Assembly: GCF_007830055.1 (NCBI RefSeq)
Contig: NZ_VLLE01000005.1
Coordinates: forward strand, 310,001-374,000
DNA length: 64,000 nt
Origin: Lacibacter cauensis
Lineage (GTDB): Bacteria; Bacteroidota; Bacteroidia; Chitinophagales; Chitinophagaceae
Direction of reading: 5' to 3'
The notes beneath the pieces are model-generated. The model was not told the origin of the DNA. It saw only the letters and a list, made by a program, of their open reading frames with translations, and did not search any database. This document shows positions 25,496-34,408 of the stretch, piece by piece. Position 1 is the stretch's first letter, and every line of letters starts with the position of its first letter. The translations under genes were made by a program, and so were the position numbers.

Positions 25496-26989
25496 TTAAT
25501 CAACAACGCTGATCTTGATGAGGTTGGTTGGCAGATGCAGATGAACAGGTGTACTACCGGTGTTCACCACAATATCGCCTGTTTGTACAAAACCACGCTG
25601 ACGCAAAATATCAATCTGGTCTGCAATGATATCATCTACGCTGATCTCTTCTGAATAGTAGAAGGCACGAACACCCCAGCTTAAACTCAGTTGGTTTACC
25701 AGGCTGCGTTCTTTGGTGAAGATGAACAGTGGCGCTTTCGGACGGAAACTGCTCAACATGAAACCGGTGTAACCGCTCTGCGTCATACCAATCAATGCTT
25801 TTGCATGAACGTCTTTTGCAATTTCGCAGGCATTGTAACAGATCGCATCACTCAGGAAAGAAGGAGAGTGCGGCTGTGGCTTCAGATCTTCTTCACGATC
25901 GTAACGGTAGTAAGAGCTTGTTTCAACTTCTTCAATGATCTTGCACATGGTTTCTACCACCAATGCAGGATGATTACCGGTAGCTGTTTCTCCACTCAAC
26001 ATCACCGCATCAGTACCTTCCATTACGGCATTCGCAACGTCGGTAATTTCGCTACGGTTTGGCTTCACACGGTCAATCATACTTTCCATCATCTGGGTAG
26101 CAACGATTACCGGCTTTGCACGGTGAATACATTTGCGGATGATGTCTTTCTGAATCAACGGAACCTTTTCAACCGGCATTTCTACACCCAAGTCACCACG
26201 TGCAACCATGATGGCATCACTTTCAATAATGATGTCACGGATGTTGGCAACAGCTTCTGGTTTTTCAATCTTCGCAATAATCTTGGTTTTGCTCTTGCGC
26301 TCATCCAGTTTATTACGGAGAATGATAATGTCTTTTACATTACGCACAAATGAAAGTGCTACCCAATCCAATTGCTGGTCGATGATGAATTCCAGATCGG
26401 CCAGATCTTTATCGGTTAATGCAGGTAACGAAATTTTTGTATCGGGGAGGTTAATGCCTTTCTTCGACGAAAGACGGCCACCCAATGTAACCTGTACCTG
26501 TACGTCGTTTGCTTTTGTAATGCCTACCACTTTTACTTCCAGCTTACCATCATCAATTAAGATAATGTTGCCTGGCTTTACATCTTTATGCAGGTTGGGG
26601 TAAGAAACATAAATGCGTTCTTTGGTACCTACCAGTTTTTCGTTGGTGAAGGTGAGGATGTCGCCTTCTGCCACATCAATACCACCATTCTCCATTTCAC
26701 CCACACGCAACTTAGGTCCCTGCAAATCGCCAAGGATGGCAATATTGTACGGTTCGTTTTTATTGATGTTGCGGATATGTTCAATAATCTGTGCTTTGTC
26801 TTCGTGTGCGCCATGCGAAAAGTTAAGGCGAAACACATTTACACCTGCTCTTACCAGCTCTAATAATTTATCGTAAGTATCGCAGGCCGGACCAACAGTC
26901 GCAACAATTTTTGTACGATGACTCATGTGCTTTTTACCTGCTTCTTTGTCCATTTCCTTGTGCAAATATTTTTCAACGTTTTTTGACAT
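25496..26989 (-). CDS. pyk: Pyruvate kinase
   Basis: The 497-residue cytoplasmic enzyme converts phosphoenolpyruvate and ADP to pyruvate and ATP. After an unusual charged N-terminal extension of about 22 residues, the barrel starts with HRTKIVATVGPACDTYDKL. Conserved sites include NVFRLNFSHG, GDLQGPKLRVG, the B domain (about 95-195), AKIEKPEA with the active lysine, MVARGDLGVEMP and PVIVATQMMESM (metal and substrate), and MLSGETATGNHP. pfkA lies 80 bases upstream on the same strand, so the two committed glycolytic kinases are probably co-expressed. Confidence 0.98.
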   Translation of the reverse strand: MSKNVEKYLHKEMDKEAGKKHMSHRTKIVATVGPACDTYDKLLELVRAGVNVFRLNFSHGAHEDKAQIIEHIRNINKNEPYNIAILGDLQGPKLRVGEMENGGIDVAEGDILTFTNEKLVGTKERIYVSYPNLHKDVKPGNIILIDDGKLEVKVVGITKANDVQVQVTLGGRLSSKKGINLPDTKISLPALTDKDLADLEFIIDQQLDWVALSFVRNVKDIIILRNKLDERKSKTKIIAKIEKPEAVANIRDIIIESDAIMVARGDLGVEMPVEKVPLIQKDIIRKCIHRAKPVIVATQMMESMIDRVKPNRSEITDVANAVMEGTDAVMLSGETATGNHPALVVETMCKIIEEVETSSYYRYDREEDLKPQPHSPSFLSDAICYNACEIAKDVHAKALIGMTQSGYTGFMLSSFRPKAPLFIFTKERSLVNQLSLSWGVRAFYYSEEISVDDIIADQIDILRQRGFVQTGDIVVNTGSTPVHLHLPTNLIKISVVD

Positions 26990-27069
26990 AACAGCCAGTT
27001 TGGATGATTATTTTTTATAAAGCCCGCTACGGGAATTGAATTTCAAGAATGAACAAACAGGGCAGCAGC

Positions 27070-28053
27070 TTAGCTGGCCAGGATCTTCACAATCTTCATC
27101 CATTCTTCACTGATCTTCTGTTTGGCTTTTACAGCTTTATCCAGCGCAGTGAAATGAAGTTTGTTGTTCATAATACCAATCATGATATTGTGTTTGCCTT
27201 CGATTAAACAATCAACCGCTGCATAACCTAAGCGGCTGGCGATTAAACGATCAAGACAGGATGGTGAACCACCACGCTGAATATGACCGAGAATACAAAC
27301 ACGGGTATCCAAATGCGGTAAACGCTTTTTAATGATCGTTAATACTTCGTTGGCGCCGCCGGTTTCATCGCCTTCGGCTACAACAATCATATTTACGAGT
27401 TTTTTGCGGCGTTCTTTTTCTTCCAACGAATCAACTACAGCTTCAATGTCTGTTTTTGTTTCGGGAATAAGAATGTGCTCAGCGCCTGTGGCAATACCAC
27501 TGTGCAAAGCAATATAACCTGCATCACGTCCCATTACTTCAATAATAAAAAGACGGTCGTGTGCATCGGCTGTGTCACGAATCTTATCAATTGCTTCAAT
27601 GGCTGTATTTACTGCAGTGTCGAAACCAATGGTAAAATCGCTGCCCGCAATATCTTTATCAATTGTACCGGGTAAACCAATACAGGGAATATCGAATTCG
27701 TTCGAGAATTTCTGTGCGCCACGGAAACTGCCATCGCCACCAATCACAACCAATCCGTCAATACCGTGTTTCTTTAAGTTGTCGTAGGCTTTTTTGCGTC
27801 CTTCGGGTGTGTAGAAATCTTTACTTCTTGCTGTCTTAAGAATGGTACCGCCTCGTTGAATGATGTTGGCTACGCTGCGGCTGTGCATGGGAACAATGTC
27901 GTCGTCAATCATACCCTGGTATCCACGCATGATACCAAACACTTCCATATTGTGATAGAGACCGGTTCGAACAACGGCTCTGATGGCCGCATTCATGCCG
28001 GGTGAGTCGCCACCCGATGTTAATACGCCGATCTTTGTTACTTTTTTGCTCAT
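27070..28053 (-). CDS. pfkA: ATP-dependent 6-phosphofructokinase
   Basis: The 327-residue protein has the usual bacterial PfkA length. The ATP site GVLTSGGDSPGMNAAIR (9-25) and GGDGSFRGA mark ATP rather than pyrophosphate use, because the residue after GGD is glycine. The catalytic loop GTIDKDIAGSDFTIGFDTA and the substrate block IEVMGRDAGYIALHSGIATGAEHILIPE, here with MGRDAG, are intact. It phosphorylates fructose 6-phosphate. It starts the pfkA-pyk pair. Confidence 0.98.
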   Translation of the reverse strand: MSKKVTKIGVLTSGGDSPGMNAAIRAVVRTGLYHNMEVFGIMRGYQGMIDDDIVPMHSRSVANIIQRGGTILKTARSKDFYTPEGRKKAYDNLKKHGIDGLVVIGGDGSFRGAQKFSNEFDIPCIGLPGTIDKDIAGSDFTIGFDTAVNTAIEAIDKIRDTADAHDRLFIIEVMGRDAGYIALHSGIATGAEHILIPETKTDIEAVVDSLEEKERRKKLVNMIVVAEGDETGGANEVLTIIKKRLPHLDTRVCILGHIQRGGSPSCLDRLIASRLGYAAVDCLIEGKHNIMIGIMNNKLHFTALDKAVKAKQKISEEWMKIVKILAS

Positions 28054-28404
28054 TAGATAGTTGAATTAGATCGTACCAATGCAAGAGGCTGCAACGATTT
28101 GCAGAATTGCCTTGCTTTTGGCGGGGCAAAAATAAGGAAATGCTATGATAACGCTTGTTCGTCGTTTGTTTCAAACGTTTGCAAATCATTCATTCGTTCA
28201 TACTTTATGTGTCAAGTTAAATGCAGGCTTCATTTACAGCTAATTCGTACTGTTTTACCCGTTTAAATCGCATTTCTTATATTCAATGCATGAAATAACC
28301 ATTCTAACGTAAATTTTGAAGCAGCAGGAGGCCTTCTTTCCACAGACGAAGTTGTAGCTGGTTTGGTTATCCATGTGTTCAAAGAAATAATAATAACTAC
28401 ACAC
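28054..28404. other. Intergenic region between divergent pfkA and the RmlD-like gene
   Basis: This 351-base gap separates two divergent genes. On the minus strand TATTTTTG (plus positions 28127-28134) fits the -7 element TAnnTTTG about 75 bases before the pfkA start, but no good -33 element was found. I saw no convincing promoter for the plus-strand gene, no RNA gene and no open frame worth reporting. Confidence 0.4.
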
Positions 28405-29301
28405 ATGAAAGTGCTTGTAACAGGCGCAAATGGCTTTTTAGGGCAGCATCTGGTCCGGCAGCTGGTTGATGAAGGCAAATTCGTTATTCATGCCTGCGGA
28501 AAAGGAGCCAGCCGGTTAGCATATGGCGAACAAAATGCCGTGCATTACCACAGCTTCGACTTAACTGATTACAGGCAAACGCAACTGCTGGTAGAAAAAG
28601 TTTCTCCCCACATCATTATTCATACCGCAGCAATTACCCAGCCCAACGATTGTGCAACCGATAAAACGGCTTGCTGGAAAACCAATGTTGCGGCTACCCG
28701 TGTGTTGCTGCGTGCTGCGCAAAAAACAAGATCGTACTTTATTTATCTCAGCACCGATTTTGTGTTTGACGGGAAAGAAGGACCTTACGATGAAACAGCT
28801 AAACCAAATCCAATTAATGATTACGGCGAAAGCAAACGGCTTGCAGAAGAAATGGTAACCATGAGTTCGCTGCATTGGGCAATCGTAAGAACGGTGCTGG
28901 TGTACGGTGGCAAAGTGCCCGGCGGCAGAGGAAATTTTGTGCAATGGGTAAAAGAGAAGTTGAGCGCCGGTGAGCGAATCAACGTAGTAGATGATCAGTT
29001 TCGCACACCAACGTATGTAGAAGATTTAGCGAAAGGAATTTTATTGGTTGTGATGAAGCATGCCAAAGGCGTGTATCATATTTCGGGTAAAGAAATGTGT
29101 ACGCCTTACCAGTTAGCAGTAATGGTGGCTAATACATTGCAACTCGATGCTTCGTTGATTGAAAAAGTAACAGCCGATACGTTTACGGAGCCAGCAAAAC
29201 GTCCGCCCAAAACGGGCTTTATTATTACAAAAGCTGTAAAGGAATTGGGTTTTGTGCCAATTCGGTTGGAAGAAGGATTGCGAAAATCGTTTGGTTTGTA
29301 A
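28405..29301 (+). CDS. RmlD-like NAD(P)-dependent sugar nucleotide reductase (SDR)
   Basis: The ATG at 28405 gives 298 residues starting with MKVLVTGANGFLGQHLV, the dinucleotide-binding TGxxGxxG. The extended SDR active site is present: STDFVFDG (116-123), Y140 and K144 in NDYGESKRLAEEM. The IIHTAAITQPNDC segment resembles dTDP-4-dehydrorhamnose reductases. In this phylum such single genes often sit outside rhamnose operons, and no rmlABC genes are near, so the exact substrate is open. A longer start at 28363 was rejected as it adds residues before the Rossmann strand. Confidence 0.87.
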   Translation: MKVLVTGANGFLGQHLVRQLVDEGKFVIHACGKGASRLAYGEQNAVHYHSFDLTDYRQTQLLVEKVSPHIIIHTAAITQPNDCATDKTACWKTNVAATRVLLRAAQKTRSYFIYLSTDFVFDGKEGPYDETAKPNPINDYGESKRLAEEMVTMSSLHWAIVRTVLVYGGKVPGGRGNFVQWVKEKLSAGERINVVDDQFRTPTYVEDLAKGILLVVMKHAKGVYHISGKEMCTPYQLAVMVANTLQLDASLIEKVTADTFTEPAKRPPKTGFIITKAVKELGFVPIRLEEGLRKSFGL

Positions 29302-29357
29302 ACCTGCTGCCGGTTGGCTGCAATAGCCTTCGCTAAAAAGTATGTAATACGATTTTT

Positions 29358-30131
29358 ATGAACCTGCCTGGCGAATACGTAGTAAAGCAGATTGCTGCTG
29401 CACAACAGCTGCTCGACGATTATACCCCATCTGTCGACAAAGAACTGCTACACCAGTTGCGTGTGGCGCTTAAGAAGGTAAAAGCGGTCATTGAATTACT
29501 GCAGGCGGTCCATCCGGGAAAACATAAAAAGCTCAAACATTTACTGAAGCAACTCTTTAGCAATGCAGGTGTCATCAGAGAAATGCAGTTGCGTGTAAGC
29601 TGGTTGCAAAAACATCGCTGCGCCGCTATTATTGAAGCTACATTGTTGCAGATAAAGCTGACAGAAGAGGAGGAATTATTTGCAGCACAAAAAAGTGATT
29701 GGCAGAAGAGCTTGGGAAAGCTGAAAACAAAACTGAAAAAACAAACTGCGTCAATCGATCAGCAACAAATACTAAACTATACTTCGGCATTAAAGGAAAC
29801 AATAGTTAAAGAACGCTCATCTGTTACAACTGCAGACTGGCATTTATACCGTAAACAGCTAAAACAATTACTGTATACCCAGCATTGGTTAAAGGAAGGA
29901 GACAGGTTGAAACTGCTGCCTGTACAAACCTGTAAACGGCTGGATCGGTTGCAGGATACAATTGGCCTTTGGCACGATGCGGAAGAACGTTTACAAAAAA
30001 TGGAACATGAATTATTATACCTGCACCCCGATGAAAAAGTACGCCGGCAATTTGCACGATGCCGTTTGCAATTGCAACAGGAAATCATCCAACACGAAAA
30101 GGCGGCCAAGCAATTGATGATTCGCAGCTGA
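29358..30131 (+). CDS. CHAD domain protein
   Basis: The 257-residue, very basic, all-helical protein matches the CHAD (conserved histidine alpha-helical domain) pattern: LLHQLRVALKKVKAVIELL at residues about 30-50, and the second half with YRKQLKQLLYTQHW and LDRLQDTIGLWHDAEE. CHAD domains bind inorganic polyphosphate through rows of lysine and arginine. Many are fused to or beside a CYTH triphosphatase; none is present here. It is cytoplasmic, and possibly granule-associated by analogy. Confidence 0.85.
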   Translation: MNLPGEYVVKQIAAAQQLLDDYTPSVDKELLHQLRVALKKVKAVIELLQAVHPGKHKKLKHLLKQLFSNAGVIREMQLRVSWLQKHRCAAIIEATLLQIKLTEEEELFAAQKSDWQKSLGKLKTKLKKQTASIDQQQILNYTSALKETIVKERSSVTTADWHLYRKQLKQLLYTQHWLKEGDRLKLLPVQTCKRLDRLQDTIGLWHDAEERLQKMEHELLYLHPDEKVRRQFARCRLQLQQEIIQHEKAAKQLMIRS

Positions 30132-30225
30132 TGTTACCGCTTATCATTTAAAAAGTATGCGCAATCGGGTGCAGCGATAACTGAAAAGCAAAAACTGCTA
30201 ACTTAGTTTTATCTAAAGAAACTGC

Positions 30226-30747
30226 TTGAGAAAACTGGTTGCTATATTCTTTCTTGTTCCCGTATTTTTTACGCAGATGGGTTATTACTTTCTGTACACT
30301 TTTCAGCAAAAACAACTGAAAAGAGAAATGAAGAAAGAAATGCTGGCAGGTATTTCTTTTTCAGAACTTGAAGTGATCGATCCTTCTGCAGCCGGTACTT
30401 CTTTTCGTTGGGAAGAAGAAAACAAAGAGTTTTACCTGCACGATGAGTTGTATGATATTGTTGAGGTTAGAAAAGAGGGGACAAAAACACTCTACTATTG
30501 CATTAACGATAAAAAAGAAAAGCAGCTGTTGAAGAAACTGGCAGATGCTGTACGTGGCGGTCAACAAGGCAGGCACGGCAGTAAGCATGGCAAGCAGCTC
30601 GTCAAATTTCAATTGCCGGTATTTGTATTGTCAAAGTTAACAGTTGAATTTACAGGATTGGTTGTGGAACGTCCGTCTTTCGGAATGTTAGAACAGCATC
30701 TTGTTTCTGTAAGCAAAGAAATCAAAGATCCTCCACCCAAAGCCTGA
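30226..30747 (+). CDS. Membrane-anchored protein of unknown function next to the heme uptake genes
   Basis: A TTG codon starts RKLVAIFFLVPVFFTQMGYYFLY, a single membrane anchor or uncleaved signal, followed by a charged stretch FQQKQLKREMKKEM. The 173-residue product then has a small alpha/beta part with a YYCINDKKEKQLLKKL segment and a basic, histidine-containing motif GRHGSKHGKQ near residues 113-122, and a proline-rich end. Proteins of this shape occur beside metal or heme receptors in the phylum (recalled loosely). The TonB receptor lies 290 bases downstream. No function can be assigned. Confidence 0.65.
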   Translation: MRKLVAIFFLVPVFFTQMGYYFLYTFQQKQLKREMKKEMLAGISFSELEVIDPSAAGTSFRWEEENKEFYLHDELYDIVEVRKEGTKTLYYCINDKKEKQLLKKLADAVRGGQQGRHGSKHGKQLVKFQLPVFVLSKLTVEFTGLVVERPSFGMLEQHLVSVSKEIKDPPPKA

Positions 30748-31037
30748 CAGGCTATTACTTCACATTTGCCGGAATAATCTTTACGGCATGTTTTATTATT
30801 CTTTAAAAGTAGCAAGTGTTTGCTGCAAAACATGCAGCAGCTCCAACTGTGTCTTTTAACTGCAGCAAATGTGTTTGCCTTTTTATTCAGGCTTGCATTT
30901 GCAGCAGGTGCTGTGCGCATGCATAGCGCAATCCATTCGGTTACGGGTACAGGCGTCCATCAGTCAATCGTTTCAGTTGAAATGTTTTGCTGATCAGCGA
31001 TTGCTGTTCCAGCAACTAAAACTAAATTCTATTTGTG
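30748..31037. other. Leader region upstream of the TonB receptor
   Basis: GCATGTTTT (30786-30794) and AAAACATGC (30827-30835) form a nine-pair stem enclosing a smaller AGCAA/TTGCT hairpin. AGCCTGACAGGCT at 30741-30753 is palindromic and overlaps the previous stop codon. I looked for a B12 box of a cobalamin riboswitch and found none. A 53-codon frame at 30832-30993 is open but unconvincing. Confidence 0.4.
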
Positions 31038-33458
31038 ATGAAACAATTTTCGTTCTTACTATTCGCTGTTCTTTTCTCAGTTACTTTATTTGCACAATCT
31101 TCTCTTAAAGGAAAGGTCGTTGACGTTATAAGCGGCAAGCCACTTGCTGGTGCTTCCGTTTCGTTTGTTGGTGCTGTTGTTACGGCTGATAAGGATGGCC
31201 GCTTCCAGGTTAATTGCAGCAAAACATCAAGGATCACTATTTCGTTTGTGGGTTATGAAAGCTTTCATCAACTCATTAAAAATTGCGATGCTGAACTGGT
31301 TGTTGAATTAAAACCTGCAGGCATTGCGTTGCAGGAAGTAGAGATTTCTGCAGCGTCCGGTAATAAATCTATTCTGTATCAGCCGGCATCTATTGCCAAG
31401 TTAACAGCGGTTGAGTTGAAACGTGGTACAGGTTTATTTTTAGATGATGCTATTCAAACCAATGTGCCGGGTGTAACCATGAACCGTCGTACAGTGGGTG
31501 GTGGTCAGCAGCTCAATATTCGTGGCTATGGCAATGGTTCACGTGGTACAAGAGGTATCAGTAGTAATTTTGATGGACAAGGTTATAAAGTGTACCTCAA
31601 TGGTATTCCTGTTACAGATGCGGAGGGCATTACTACATTCGATGATATTGATTTTGGTTCGGTAGGTAATGTGGAGATTGTAAAAGGATCAGCCGGTTCG
31701 TTGTATGGTTTGGCCATTGCAGGTGCAGTAAACCTGCGTACAACAAAAGCCGAAAAAAATAAAACATCGCTGAGCCAGGAAGTAATGATCGGCAACTATG
31801 GCCTGCAGCGTTACACTACACAGCTGCAGGTGGGCAAAGAAAAAACTTCTTTGCTGGTGAATTATGGCAAACAGAAATCAGATGGTTTTTCTATTCACAA
31901 CAAATCGAAGAAAGACTTTGCCAATGTGATCGGCGATTTTCAGTTGAATGAGAAACAAAGCCTCAGCACTTATGTTGGTTACAGCAACAGCTACGACGAA
32001 CGTTTAGGCGAATTAACATTAACACAATGGCAGAACAACGATTATTCAGGCAATCCTGAATACATCAAACGCAATGCCCACAGCAATGTGGTTACGTTCC
32101 GTTCGGGTGTAGCACATACCTATAACTTCAACTCAAACATCAGTAACAGTACTGCTGTATTTGGAACAGGCTTCTCCAGCAATGTAAGCAGTGCCGGTGG
32201 CTGGACGGATAAGAATACCATCAACTACGGTTTACGTTCGGTGTTTGATACACGTTTTCCATTGGCAAATGGTGTAGCGTTAAATGGTGTGACAGGTGTT
32301 GAGTTGCAGCGCCAGGACGGACAAACAGTTGGTTATAATATGAAAGCCGATCCCAACGATCCGAACCCCGGTACATGGACGTATGGAGTAAGTCGATACT
32401 GGGTTGTAAATGCCAATACTTCTAATGCCTTTGTAATGAGCAAAACAGGATCGTTGTTTACGCAGTGGACATTCGTGTTGCCAAAAGATTTTTCAGTAAC
32501 AGCGGGCATTGGTGTAAGCGATATGAAAATAAGACTGGATGACCGTTTTAATCCGGCTCTTGCAACACGTCCTGCACGTTACGAAAAAGCATACACAGGA
32601 ATGGCATCACCACAGGTGTCGATCAATAAAGTGTTCAATAAAGAATTGTCGGTTTATGCAACGTACAGCAAAGCGTACAAGGCGCCGGTTAGTTCTTATT
32701 TCTACATCACCACTCCTGCAGTTACAACACCCGCAACGCCTGCAACCGGTCGTGTAAATGAAACTCTGAAACCGGAGATCGGTTCGCAATACGAAGTGGG
32801 CAGTAAAGGGCAAACACTACACGGTCGTTTAGTGTACGAACTGGCACTGTTCTATGCAACATTCGCTAACAAGATGACTGCTGTTGCTGTACAATCGCCT
32901 GCAAATGCAAATACTACTTTGTATTCGTACATGGTCAATGGTGGCAAACAATTACACAAAGGATTGGAAGCATTGGTGAAGTACACGGTTGTACAATCGA
33001 ACACCGGATTCTTCAACATTGTAAGGCCGTTTGCTAACCTTGCTTATTCTGATTTTACGTATGCAAAAGGATTTACCATTCAAAAGTCGGTGACACAAAC
33101 AGAAGATTACAGTGGTAAAGCCGTAGGCGGTGTGGCAAAGATTACTGCCAATATTGGTGTGGATGTGCAAATGAAATATGGTTTGTATGCAAATGTTACT
33201 TACAACTACAAAGACAAAATGCCGATCACTTCACTTAACGATTATTATGCGCCTGCATATAATCTGCTGAATGGTAAAATTGGTGTTCGGCAGAATCTCG
33301 GTAATCACTTTGAAGTGGAAGCGTATGCCGGTGCTACCAACTTAACCAACACCAAGTATTACCTGATGGTGTTTGTTAACCAGTTGCCAGATGCGTACAT
33401 CCCTGCACCAAAGACAACCAACTTCTTTGGCGGCATTAATCTGAAATATAATTTCTAA
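31038..33458 (+). CDS. TonB-dependent outer membrane receptor, probably for heme or siderophore
   Basis: The ATG at 31038 (a GTG lies three bases before) gives 806 residues with a signal peptide ending near LFAQ. A carboxypeptidase-like regulatory domain follows (about 20-110, LKGKVVDVISGKPLAGASV). The plug comes next (about 130-240) with DAIQTNVPGVTMNRRTVGGGQQ, NIRGYGNGSRG and EIVKGSAGSLYGLAIAGAVN, then the barrel with the end motif INLKYNF. It is not of the SusC type. The hmuTUV-like genes directly downstream point to heme, but vitamin B12 or an iron chelate remain possible. A strong terminator separates it from the ABC genes. Confidence 0.9.
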   Translation: MKQFSFLLFAVLFSVTLFAQSSLKGKVVDVISGKPLAGASVSFVGAVVTADKDGRFQVNCSKTSRITISFVGYESFHQLIKNCDAELVVELKPAGIALQEVEISAASGNKSILYQPASIAKLTAVELKRGTGLFLDDAIQTNVPGVTMNRRTVGGGQQLNIRGYGNGSRGTRGISSNFDGQGYKVYLNGIPVTDAEGITTFDDIDFGSVGNVEIVKGSAGSLYGLAIAGAVNLRTTKAEKNKTSLSQEVMIGNYGLQRYTTQLQVGKEKTSLLVNYGKQKSDGFSIHNKSKKDFANVIGDFQLNEKQSLSTYVGYSNSYDERLGELTLTQWQNNDYSGNPEYIKRNAHSNVVTFRSGVAHTYNFNSNISNSTAVFGTGFSSNVSSAGGWTDKNTINYGLRSVFDTRFPLANGVALNGVTGVELQRQDGQTVGYNMKADPNDPNPGTWTYGVSRYWVVNANTSNAFVMSKTGSLFTQWTFVLPKDFSVTAGIGVSDMKIRLDDRFNPALATRPARYEKAYTGMASPQVSINKVFNKELSVYATYSKAYKAPVSSYFYITTPAVTTPATPATGRVNETLKPEIGSQYEVGSKGQTLHGRLVYELALFYATFANKMTAVAVQSPANANTTLYSYMVNGGKQLHKGLEALVKYTVVQSNTGFFNIVRPFANLAYSDFTYAKGFTIQKSVTQTEDYSGKAVGGVAKITANIGVDVQMKYGLYANVTYNYKDKMPITSLNDYYAPAYNLLNGKIGVRQNLGNHFEVEAYAGATNLTNTKYYLMVFVNQLPDAYIPAPKTTNFFGGINLKYNF

Positions 33459-33463
33459 ACCCC

Positions 33464-33497
33464 GTTGCGGGCAGCGAAGCTGCCCGCAACATTTTTC
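33464..33497 (+). terminator. Terminator after the TonB receptor
   Basis: GTTGCGGGCAGC (33464-33475) and GCTGCCCGCAAC (33479-33490) form a perfect 12-pair, GC-rich stem with a GAA loop, followed by ATTTTTC. It begins five bases after the receptor stop and ends 18 bases before the substrate-binding protein gene. It probably lowers ABC gene expression relative to the receptor. Confidence 0.88.
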
Positions 33498-33514
33498 TAA
33501 AGAAGTGTACAGCT

Positions 33515-34408
33515 ATGAATAGAATAATCTTAGTAAGCTTAACAGCAATGCTGTTTTTTTCCTGCGGCCGTTTTGGCAACAAAGAAACGGAAGGCAAGAA
33601 ACAGCAACGCATTGTTTGTTTATCCAAGCATCTTACCGAAATGTTATTTGCATTGGGGAAAGGCAACCAGATTGTTGCGGTTGATTTAAGCAGTACTTAT
33701 CCCGACAGTGCAAAGTTGTTAAAGACAGTTGGCTATCACCGTGCATTGAGTGCAGAAGCAATTATTGCAATGACTCCCGATTTAGTGATACACAGCAATG
33801 ATATTGGTCCGGAGAATGTATTGCCCCAGATAACAGCTGCAGGATTAAATGTAAAAGCATTTGGCGGCGCTAATACAGCCGACAGTGCAAAACTGTTGCT
33901 GAAAGAGCTGGGTATTTATTTTGGTGCAGAAGCAAAAGCAGATTCTATTATCAATGCAATGAATCTGTCGATGCAACGTGCAGCCGATTCATTAAAAGCA
34001 ATGAACATAAAAGATACACCCAATGTAATGGTCATCCATTTCGGCCGTGCCAACAATATTTATTTTGTAATGAGCGGACGTAAAGCTGTACCTGATAAAA
34101 TGATTGCAGCAGCGGGAGGCAAGGTGACCCATTACGATGCAAAAGGTGCAAGGCAGATCAGTGCAGAAGCTGTGGCAGAAGCGAACCCCGATATCATCAT
34201 TGCTACCGATTATGGTTTTGACAAAATGGGCAGCATGGAAAAATTTATTACTGATGTGCCGGGTGTAGCATTGACCAATGCGGGAAGAAACAAACGCATC
34301 GTCCGTTTCGAAGAACATGATTTGATCTATTTCGGCCCACGTTCCGGCGATAATATTATTCAACTAATGCACTTGTTGCACAGCAAACCAAATGTTCAAG
34401 CAAAATAA
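33515..34408 (+). CDS. hmuT: Periplasmic heme-type substrate-binding lipoprotein (HmuT-like)
   Basis: The 297-residue product has a lipoprotein signal with FFSC (C17). The two-lobed class III binding fold is seen in RIVCLSKHLTEMLFALGKGNQIVAVDLSSTYP, VGYHRALSAEAIIAMTPDLVI and a C-terminal lobe near ANPDIIIATDYGFDKMG. The words STYP, VGY and LSAE are typical of HmuT heme-binding proteins. It would deliver heme from the periplasm to the permease encoded next, whose start overlaps this gene by 17 bases. BtuF-like B12 binding is the main alternative. Confidence 0.83.
   Translation: MNRIILVSLTAMLFFSCGRFGNKETEGKKQQRIVCLSKHLTEMLFALGKGNQIVAVDLSSTYPDSAKLLKTVGYHRALSAEAIIAMTPDLVIHSNDIGPENVLPQITAAGLNVKAFGGANTADSAKLLLKELGIYFGAEAKADSIINAMNLSMQRAADSLKAMNIKDTPNVMVIHFGRANNIYFVMSGRKAVPDKMIAAAGGKVTHYDAKGARQISAEAVAEANPDIIIATDYGFDKMGSMEKFITDVPGVALTNAGRNKRIVRFEEHDLIYFGPRSGDNIIQLMHLLHSKPNVQAK

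Noticed and set aside
30832-30993. 53-codon open frame with hydrophobic start
   Set aside because: It has no family resemblance and overlaps a stem-loop region.
30748-31037. Cobalamin riboswitch before the TonB receptor
   Set aside because: No B12 box or matching core was found, and the ABC proteins look more like the heme type.
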